NCBI GenBank assembly: GCA_003695605.1
Contig: RFIK01000075.1
Location: forward strand, 1-20,948
Direction: 5' to 3'
DNA: 20,948 bases
From: Chlorobiota bacterium
GTDB lineage: Bacteria > Bacteroidota > Ignavibacteria > Kapaibacteriales > NICIL-2
Numbering within the stretch: the first letter of the stretch is position 1; each line of letters starts with the position of its first letter. Below are positions 15,072 through 20,948 of this stretch, one piece after another. A program made the translations under genes and the position numbers. Below the pieces are notes generated by a model. That model saw only the letters and a list, made by a program, of their open reading frames with translations. It was not told the DNA's origin and ran no database searches.

Positions 15072-16256
15072 CTATGAAGGAGTGGGGACGTGAGTCTGAA
15101 GAATTGCGCTTCGGAGGCGGAGCACTAACGAAATGAGCGCCAGTGGTACTTGTGCATTCGCCTCGATCGCTGCGATAGCACTTTCAGTGGCTGCGATTGC
15201 AGCGCGCAGGTTTGCCCCTCGATAGTGTACGACAAACCGCTCGAGCGCAGTGTATGACTGGCCCTGTTGAAAGATAAGGTGCGGTTGCGCCTGGCTACCG
15301 AACGTGCAGAGGCGATATGCATCATGAAGCCATGCAAGAAGGGTACGGAGCATGAGCGCAACGTTCTGCCGATCGAGTGTTGCTGCGATGTGTTCGACGA
15401 GCGCAACGAGTTCGGTGCGATAGCGTCCTTGCTTGAGTGCAGCGCGCAGGAAATCGAGCGGTAGCTGAGCGATCGCATCGTCATTATCGCCTGAAGCAGC
15501 AAGTTCAAGTGCACGCGCATAGCTCCCTTGCGCCAGCACTGCAATAATGCGGGCGCGATCGGCTGCGATGCCGTTGCGCTCGACCAAAGCAGCAGCAATT
15601 TCTTCCTCGCTCAAGAACCCGCAATGAATCTGTTGGCAACGCGAGAGAATCGTCGGCGGTAACTGCTCCCGACGGGAGGTCGTCAGCACAAGGGTAGTTC
15701 GTGCGTGTGGCTCCTCGAGCGTTTTGAGAAATGCGTTCGCTGCTTCGATTGTCATTGCATCTGCTTCGCTGACAATGACAACGCGCCATCCATGCTCGAC
15801 TGGTGCGGCAAGCTGGAGCGCCCTCCTTACATCTCGGATTGCGGCGATGCGGATTTGTGTAGCGTTCGGTATCGTGATGTCGTGGTATGGGTTGCGTGCT
15901 TTGAGCGCGAGTTGCTCCTGAATGAGGGCAATTTGATCGTCGCTCAAACGGAGCAGCGGAGAGTCGTCATCGCTTGGTGCCTTGACCGCCGGCAGGGAAA
16001 ATACAAGCTGAACGTGTGGATGCTGCAGGTGGCTCATTTGCAAACAGCTACGGCAACGGTCGCATGCCTCAATGCTCGTTGGGGTCTCAATCGGCTCTAT
16101 GCAGTTGAGCACGCGGGCGAATTCAATTGCCAGAGCATCTTTCCCAACACCGGACGGCCCCCAGATGCAGTAGGCGTGCGCAACTCGGCGCCGTTTGATG
16201 GCAGCGTTCAGCAGATCCTTTGCGTGCTCTTGCCCGATGATCCGAGGCCACTTCAT
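15072..16256 (-). CDS. holB: DNA polymerase III delta' subunit (clamp loader)
   Basis: A 394-residue AAA+ protein of the clamp-loader family, which opens the beta sliding clamp at primed DNA. It begins WPRIIGQEHAKDLLNAAI, with a P-loop GPSGVGKD (33-40), a zinc module formed by C52, C65, C68 and C71, VSEADAMTIEAANAFLKTLEEP (quoted as the Walker B-like region) and the sensor 1/SRC motif TILSRCQ. The C-terminal collar is diverged. DnaX (tau/gamma) shares these features but is normally longer with a different C-terminus, and the VSEADAM-type Walker B without DEVH favours delta'. Its ATG overlaps the ABC transporter stop by four bases. Confidence 0.87.
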   Translation of the reverse strand: MKWPRIIGQEHAKDLLNAAIKRRRVAHAYCIWGPSGVGKDALAIEFARVLNCIEPIETPTSIEACDRCRSCLQMSHLQHPHVQLVFSLPAVKAPSDDDSPLLRLSDDQIALIQEQLALKARNPYHDITIPNATQIRIAAIRDVRRALQLAAPVEHGWRVVIVSEADAMTIEAANAFLKTLEEPHARTTLVLTTSRREQLPPTILSRCQQIHCGFLSEEEIAAALVERNGIAADRARIIAVLAQGSYARALELAASGDNDDAIAQLPLDFLRAALKQGRYRTELVALVEHIAATLDRQNVALMLRTLLAWLHDAYRLCTFGSQAQPHLIFQQGQSYTALERFVVHYRGANLRAAIAATESAIAAIEANAQVPLALISLVLRLRSAILQTHVPTPS

Positions 16257-18049
16257 GAGTGCTTTTGTACGGAGTACACTTCACCATTGATCCTGGCAAG
16301 CGCGTCGAGCTGCTGCAAGCGCCAGAGTGTTGCGTAGTAGCCATTGCGCGCCATGAGTTCGTGATGTGTGCCGTGCTCGACGATGCGGCCGTGGTGCAGC
16401 ACGACGATAGAGTCTGCATTCCGGACGGTTGCCAAGCGATGGGCAATTGCAATGATCGTCGTATTGCTACGCGCACTCTCGACGATGTCCATCAGCACGT
16501 GCTCGGTGTGGGAATCCACGTGTGCGGTTGCTTCGTCGAGAATCAATAGCTCGGGCTCTCCAGCGATTGCGCGAAGAAGAGCCAGGATTTGCCGCTCACC
16601 ACTTGAGAGCGATGTACCGCGCTCGTGGAGCTGATCGAGCGACGATAGGCGTCGTGCCAACTCAGGATGTGTCTTCTGGAGCTGCTGCCAGAGTGGCTCG
16701 ATGGCGGGCAGGTTCCTGCCGAGCGTGATGTTCTCAGTGGCGGTGCGAGAGAAAAGAAATGCATCCTGGAGAACGATCGCGCAGCGCTGCCGGTGTCCCG
16801 TGGTGTCAATCTGTTCAAGTGGTATGCCATCGAGCAGAATGCTTCCGCGCTGAGGGGAATAGAACTTGAGCAGAAGATTGGCTATTGTGCTTTTCCCAGA
16901 GCCTGTCGCACCGACGATACCGACGAGCGTTCCGACGGGAATTGTTAGGCAGATGTCTTGGAGGACCGGTGTCGTTCCGTCGTAGCTGAAGTAGACATGC
17001 TGAAATTCGATGCTCTTCTCAAGTGGCCGTGCCAGGAGTTGAGCGCTCTGGGGTCGAGCAGCTTCATCGGTTGGCTGATCAAGCAGGGCAAAGATTCGCT
17101 CTGATGCGGTGGTTGCGGTCTGGAGAACGTTGTACTTTTCCGTTAGGTCGCGGACAGGACGGAAGAACATCTCTCCGTACATAAGGAACGAGACGATCGT
17201 CCCGACGGTGATACTGCCGCCGATACTTCGTCCAAACGCAGCGTAGAGAACCAGACACAATGCGAGCACCGAGAGAAATTCGACGACGGGGAAAAACGAT
17301 GCGTAGTACGTGACCGTTTTCAGTTGGAGCCGTGTATGCTCGCGGTTGATGTGATCAAAGCGCTCCGCTTGTGGTCGGTGATACGAGAACAGCTGGATCG
17401 TCGTGATGCCTTGGATGTACTCGTTGAGGAATGCATTCATTCGCGCGACTTGAACACGGATAGCCGAATAGACCTTCCGCACTTTGATGCGGAAGATCGT
17501 TGCTGCAACAAGCAGCAAGGGGATGACGACCAACGCGTAGAGCGTCAGCTCAACGTCGGTAGCGAGCATGAACAGGAGTATCCACACAAGAACGAGTACA
17601 TCAGAGATGATCATTACAACGCCAGAGGAGAACAGCTCGCTGAGCGCTTCGACGTCGTTGGTTGCTCTAGTGACAAGGCGGCCGACGGGTGTTGTATCGA
17701 GCGTGCGTAAGGGAAGGTGGAGGATGTGGTGGAATACATCGCGGCGGATGCTGGCAAGCGCGTGTTGGCCAATCCACTGGAGAAGGTACGTTTGCCCGAT
17801 TTGGAGCATTCCATGAACGATGAGTACCGCTGCAATGCCACCTCCATAGACAAGCATGGATGTGGTTCCGTTAGGAGCGAGAGCAGCATCAATAGCATGG
17901 CGAAACAGCCACGGGCGAAATGGCCCGAGCGCAGAAACCACGAGCGTTATCCCAACTGCGCCTGCTAAGTGCCACCGGTAGGGCCGCACATATGCAAGCA
18001 ATCGGAGGAGAATTCGCCAGTCGCTCGCCGTATGCGTGGAAGTGTTCAC
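16253..18049 (-). CDS. ABC exporter, fused permease and ATP-binding domains (MsbA/LmrA type)
   Basis: A 598-residue half-transporter expected to act as a dimer in the inner membrane. Residues ~20-320 form a six-helix transmembrane domain, including the coupling-helix region LDTTPVGRLVTRATNDVEAL. Residues ~350-585 form the nucleotide-binding domain with Walker A GATGSGKST, Q-loop VLQDAFLFS, signature LSSGERQ, Walker B LLILDEATAHVD and H-switch AIAHRL. The signature is LSSGERQ rather than LSGGQRQ, a variant seen in lipid and multidrug exporters of the YheH/SmdB kind. The start is GTG 18049 with AGGA eight bases upstream. Substrate unknown; lipid or drug export is likely. It lies 49 bases after tRNA-Lys and overlaps holB by ATGA. 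Confidence 0.92.
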   Translation of the reverse strand: MNTSTHTASDWRILLRLLAYVRPYRWHLAGAVGITLVVSALGPFRPWLFRHAIDAALAPNGTTSMLVYGGGIAAVLIVHGMLQIGQTYLLQWIGQHALASIRRDVFHHILHLPLRTLDTTPVGRLVTRATNDVEALSELFSSGVVMIISDVLVLVWILLFMLATDVELTLYALVVIPLLLVAATIFRIKVRKVYSAIRVQVARMNAFLNEYIQGITTIQLFSYHRPQAERFDHINREHTRLQLKTVTYYASFFPVVEFLSVLALCLVLYAAFGRSIGGSITVGTIVSFLMYGEMFFRPVRDLTEKYNVLQTATTASERIFALLDQPTDEAARPQSAQLLARPLEKSIEFQHVYFSYDGTTPVLQDICLTIPVGTLVGIVGATGSGKSTIANLLLKFYSPQRGSILLDGIPLEQIDTTGHRQRCAIVLQDAFLFSRTATENITLGRNLPAIEPLWQQLQKTHPELARRLSSLDQLHERGTSLSSGERQILALLRAIAGEPELLILDEATAHVDSHTEHVLMDIVESARSNTTIIAIAHRLATVRNADSIVVLHHGRIVEHGTHHELMARNGYYATLWRLQQLDALARINGEVYSVQKHS

Positions 18050-18050
18050 C

Positions 18051-18063
18051 GCAGGTGTCCTGC
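18051..18063 (-). promoter_or_regulatory. Small hairpin covering the ribosome-binding site of the ABC exporter gene
   Basis: On the minus strand GCAGG-ACA-CCTGC is a perfect inverted repeat with 5-bp arms. The Shine-Dalgarno AGGA (18061-18058) is partly in its stem, one base before the GTG start begins to be reached. Translation could be dampened, but a 3-base loop and short stem make this modest. Confidence 0.35.
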
Positions 18064-18098
18064 ACGGTAGGACTGCATGCGCAGTATCAAGGGTTGGG

Positions 18099-18170
18099 TG
18101 ACCCCGGCAGGGATCGAACCTGCGGCCCTCTGATTAAAAGTCAGATGCTCTACCACTGAGCTACGGGGTC
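18099..18170 (-). tRNA. tRNA-Lys (anticodon UUU)
   Basis: A 72-base cloverleaf reading GACCCCG at its 5' end and CGGGGTC plus discriminator A at its 3' end. The D arm is GCTC-AGTGGTA-GAGC, the anticodon arm TCTGA-CTTTTAA-TCAGA (anticodon TTT, lysine), and the T arm GCAGG-TTCGATC-CCTGC. The variable loop has five bases. The 3' CCA is not encoded; the genome has CCC there, so the CCA must be added by nucleotidyltransferase. It sits 37 bases after the dxs stop and 49 bases before the ABC exporter start. Confidence 0.98.
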
Positions 18171-18185
18171 TGATATCAATGGTGG

Positions 18186-18193
18186 CAAAAATA
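18186..18193 (-). promoter_or_regulatory. Candidate -7 promoter box for tRNA-Lys and the downstream genes
   Basis: On the minus strand TATTTTTG is an exact TAnnTTTG match ending 15 bases before the tRNA. It shares the 12 bases TATTTTTGCCAC with the ftsQAZ promoter. No good -33 element is visible; the region where it should lie is the end of dxs. It would drive tRNA-Lys and perhaps the ABC exporter, holB and dtd. Confidence 0.55.
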
Positions 18194-18207
18194 CGTTCTT
18201 CTCTGTG

Positions 18208-20151
18208 CTAGCGTCGGTTCGTATGGCTAGTACATGCTACGTGCGTTGCATGCACCGACGCAAGGAAGTCGACAGCTGCATGCGCGATACCGTCAGCATC
18301 GAGAGCGAGAAGGCGGTAGAGTTCCTCTTGCGTTCCATGTTCGACGAAATGGTCGCCAATACCATGAATTTTGAGCCGAACGTCAGTGAGCTGGCGCTGA
18401 GCGAAGAGTTCGGCGACTGCTGAGCCAAACCCACCAGAAATTTGCCCATCCTCGATGGTCATAACATGCTGTGTTGAGTGGGCGACGCTGCAGAGCAGCT
18501 CTTCGTCGAGCGGCTTGACAAAGCGCGCATTGACCACCGTGGCGTTGATGCCATAGTGCTTGTGCAGCAGCTCGGCTGCTTGGAGCACACGATAGACGAT
18601 GGGGCCGACAGCAACAAGCGCAATGTGCGTTCCTTGGCGCAATACTTCGCCTTTCCCAAGTGGTAGTATTTGCATCGGACGCAGTGGCACTCCGACAGCG
18701 TTCCCTCGCGGATACCGAAGGGAGACTGGACCACTCGTGTAGGCGTAAATCGCCGAGTAGAGCATGTCGCGAAGCTCCTGCTCATCTTTCGGCGCCATGA
18801 CCACCGAACCAGGAATGATGCGCATGTACGCAAGGTCGAGTACGCCGTGGTGCGTCGGGCCATCGGCACCGACGAGGCCAGCACGATCGAGCGCGAAGAC
18901 GACGTGCAAGTGTTGCAATGCCACATCGTGGACGATCATGTCGAATGCTCGTTGCAGAAACGTCGAGTAAATCGCACAGACGGGGATGATTCCTTCTGTT
19001 GCCATGCCTGCAGCGCTGGTCACGGCGTGCCCCTCGGCGATACCAACGTCGAAGACACGATCCGGAAATTCTTTCTGCACGATGTCGAGTCCTGTACCAT
19101 CAGGCATGGCTGCAGTGATACCGACAACGCGGGAGTTTTCACGCATGATCTCACGCAGCGCTTCGCCGAAGACTTTTTGGTAGGTCGGTGGTGGCGGTGT
19201 CAATGCTGGTGATGCGATCGCGTTACCGGTGATTTTGTCAACCTTCCCGATCGCGTGGAGAAACTGCTTGTCTGTTTCGGCGGGCTTATAGCCCTTGCCC
19301 TTCTGTGTACGAACGTGGAGCAGAATTGGTCCGGGCAGTTCCTTGATGTGCCGAAGGATTCGCACCAGTTGCCCGATGTTGTGTCCGTTGATTGGACCGA
19401 AGTACTTGAACCCGAGCGATTCGAACAGCATTCCAGGCGTTAGAACTGCCTTGAAGCCATCTTCGATGCGCCCGATGAGGAAGCGAATGCGGTCTCCGAT
19501 TGGCCCAGCTTGCGAGGCGATCTCCTTAAAGTGCTGGCGCAATTTGAGCGCTGTCGGCGTCGTAAAAATTTCTGTGAAGTAGTTCGAGATTGCCCACACA
19601 TTAGGGGCAATGGACATGTTGTTGTCGTTGAGTATAACGATGATGTTCCGTTTCTGGACGCCGCAGTTGTTCATCGCTTCGTAGGCAAGTCCGCCGGTCA
19701 TTGCGCCATCGCCGATGACCGCAATGACCTTGAAGTCTTCTCCCTTGAGGTCGCGAGCAATTGCAATTCCGAGCGCAGCACTGATGCTTGTGGATGCATG
19801 GCCAGCACCGAAGACATCGTAGGGGCTTTCGCTCCGCTTGAGAAAGCCAGATAGTCCCCCATACTGCCGAATCGTCGGCAGTGCGTCGCGACGCCCAGTG
19901 AGGATCTTGTGTGGGTAGCCTTGGTGACCGGTGTCGAAGATGATGCGATCGCGCGGTGTGTCGAAGACATAGTGCAGCGCAACAGTCAGCTCGATGACAC
20001 CCAAGCCAGCACCGAAGTGCCCGCCGACTTGCGTGATGACATCAATGAGATACTTACGCACTTCAGCAGCAACGTCCCGGAGTGCTGATTCTGGTAATCG
20101 CCGCAAGTCAGCGGGGGAGTCAATGTCGAACAGATACTTGTAAGCGGTCAT
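18208..20151 (-). CDS. dxs: 1-deoxy-D-xylulose-5-phosphate synthase
   Basis: A 647-residue thiamine-diphosphate enzyme that condenses pyruvate and glyceraldehyde 3-phosphate, the first step of the MEP isoprenoid pathway. Motifs: DTGHQGYPHK (73-82), GHASTSISAA (117-126), the thiamine/metal site GDGAMTGG (147-154) leading to NDNNMS (175-180), and DRAGLVGADGPTHHG in the pyrimidine domain. The C-terminal transketolase domain ends in the expected IEDGQISGGFGSAV and GIGDHFVEHGTQEEL segments. ATG 20151 fits the family start (KYLFDIDSPADLRRL). The frame is open to a TTG at 20190, which would add 13 residues. There is no Shine-Dalgarno at either. It follows the OmpA-family gene by 68 bases. Confidence 0.95.
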   Translation of the reverse strand: MTAYKYLFDIDSPADLRRLPESALRDVAAEVRKYLIDVITQVGGHFGAGLGVIELTVALHYVFDTPRDRIIFDTGHQGYPHKILTGRRDALPTIRQYGGLSGFLKRSESPYDVFGAGHASTSISAALGIAIARDLKGEDFKVIAVIGDGAMTGGLAYEAMNNCGVQKRNIIVILNDNNMSIAPNVWAISNYFTEIFTTPTALKLRQHFKEIASQAGPIGDRIRFLIGRIEDGFKAVLTPGMLFESLGFKYFGPINGHNIGQLVRILRHIKELPGPILLHVRTQKGKGYKPAETDKQFLHAIGKVDKITGNAIASPALTPPPPTYQKVFGEALREIMRENSRVVGITAAMPDGTGLDIVQKEFPDRVFDVGIAEGHAVTSAAGMATEGIIPVCAIYSTFLQRAFDMIVHDVALQHLHVVFALDRAGLVGADGPTHHGVLDLAYMRIIPGSVVMAPKDEQELRDMLYSAIYAYTSGPVSLRYPRGNAVGVPLRPMQILPLGKGEVLRQGTHIALVAVGPIVYRVLQAAELLHKHYGINATVVNARFVKPLDEELLCSVAHSTQHVMTIEDGQISGGFGSAVAELFAQRQLTDVRLKIHGIGDHFVEHGTQEELYRLLALDADGIAHAAVDFLASVHATHVACTSHTNRR

Positions 20152-20219
20152 CGAGCAAGTCGGTGGTTCTGGAATGTTTTGTCCTGCCAAACACCGAAGA
20201 AGCCGGGAGTGTTCCGCGC

Positions 20220-20948
20220 CTACGGCGTTGTGCTTTCAATAACGATCTGGACCGTTCGGCTGAGTTGTCGCCCCGTGGGGCGGTTGTTGTCGTAGAGTTC
20301 AATTGTCTCGCCGTAGCCAGCGGTTTCGTATCGTGCATCCGGGCGTTTCGACTTGAGATAGTTCATCACCGCTTGTGCCCGACGGCGGGAGAGATCGAGA
20401 TTGTACCGCGCTTCGCCAATGCGATCGGTGTAGCCGTAAATTTTGACGGTTGAACCAGGGGTAATTGCTGGCAGAATTTTCACGTCGAGGATGCGTTGAT
20501 TGTCGGGGGTGATCACGTCGCTGTCGAAGTCGAACAAAATCAAGCTGAATTTCTGCACTGTTTTGTTACCGGTCCGCTGTTGGATCGGCCGGGTGCTGCT
20601 CAGGTAATCCACGCTAATCGAGCCGCTACTTTCGGCAGCCTTGCCCAGAACGGATTCGGCACGGAAGACGTAATCAATTGGCACTTGCTGTGGCGAAAGC
20701 TCGCCAGGATCAATGCGCCAGGTGATGGGTCGTGGAGAGCCTTCATTTTTGAACGTGCGGAGTGTGCGGCCAGCTTGGGTAATCGTAAGCTCCCATTCCC
20801 TGATTGGGTCAGACGATGAAACCTCAGGGACAAAGATGAGAACATCTGGTGTGGAAAGGCGCTCGATTCCAACGCGAGATTGGAATGGCTCCAAAACTTC
20901 GGGTGTCGAAGCACGGAATTCGACGCGACGGTTCTCTGCCATACCATC
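20220..20948 (-). CDS. OmpA-family outer membrane protein, C-terminal part (truncated by window edge)
   Basis: The frame is open to the window edge, giving 242 residues. The end (about the last 115 residues) is an OmpA-like peptidoglycan-binding domain: FDFDSDVITPDNQRIL, then GYTDRIGEARYNLDLSRRRAQAVMNYL with the diaminopimelate-contacting Asp and Arg. An earlier stretch (WELTITQAGRTLRTFKNEG to PIDYVFRAES) looks like a beta-sandwich. The first visible residues, DGMAENRRVEF, match the usual last strand of an OmpA-like domain, so a second such domain probably lies just outside. The methionine at 20942 is thus internal and not a start. The protein would anchor the outer membrane to the cell wall. 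Confidence 0.85.
   Translation of the reverse strand, partial: DGMAENRRVEFRASTPEVLEPFQSRVGIERLSTPDVLIFVPEVSSSDPIREWELTITQAGRTLRTFKNEGSPRPITWRIDPGELSPQQVPIDYVFRAESVLGKAAESSGSISVDYLSSTRPIQQRTGNKTVQKFSLILFDFDSDVITPDNQRILDVKILPAITPGSTVKIYGYTDRIGEARYNLDLSRRRAQAVMNYLKSKRPDARYETAGYGETIELYDNNRPTGRQLSRTVQIVIESTTP

Overview
The window is a compact block of mostly housekeeping genes from a Gram-negative bacterium. It encodes an OmpA-type outer-membrane protein, a predicted beta-barrel, FtsQ/FtsA/FtsZ and a non-mevalonate isoprenoid enzyme. Several intergenic gaps carry a TAnnTTTG box just ahead of a gene (1091, 5699, 9413 and 10173 on +; 18193 on -). That box is the known -7 element of Bacteroidota-type primary sigma factor, and many starts lack a Shine-Dalgarno. 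Together with the moderate-to-high GC, this suggests the wider Bacteroidota/Chlorobiota/Ignavibacteria/Kapabacteria (FCB) group. The exact lineage cannot be fixed from the sequence alone. No phage, transposon, CRISPR or defence genes are visible.

Layout. (1) 1-999, minus: the N-terminal 333 residues of an acyl-CoA synthetase, cut by the window edge, divergent from the next block. (2) 1106-5679, plus: a tightly packed run of low-specificity threonine aldolase, a YbgC-like thioesterase, a GAF/SpoIIE-type serine phosphatase, RuvA and a HisA-like TIM barrel that has lost its catalytic residues. (3) 5676-9387, plus: ftsQ-ftsA-ftsZ behind its own well-formed promoter, ending at a hairpin terminator. 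(4) 9413-12709, plus: a secreted beta-barrel protein, fumarase (fumC), and a TPR protein overlapping fumC by 4 bp. (5) 12758-14625, plus: a 2-oxo acid dehydrogenase E2 subunit with two nearly identical lipoyl domains, ending at a strong terminator. (6) 20948-14624, minus: OmpA-family protein (partial), dxs, tRNA-Lys(UUU), an ABC exporter, DNA polymerase III delta' subunit and D-aminoacyl-tRNA deacylase, convergent with block 5.

How they fit together. Blocks 2 and 3 join recombination (RuvA) and signalling (the phosphatase) to the divisome: FtsZ polymerises, FtsA anchors it, and FtsQ links to the periplasmic machinery. Fumarase and the E2 subunit belong to central carbon metabolism. The minus-strand block combines envelope, isoprenoid, export, replication and translation-quality functions.

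I did not find a clearly new multi-gene system. The best leads are the HisA-like protein with both catalytic aspartates replaced, placed between ruvA and ftsQAZ; the architecture of the ftsQAZ promoter (phased A-tracts upstream, a dyad just downstream); and an FtsZ with two copies of its C-terminal partner-binding peptide.
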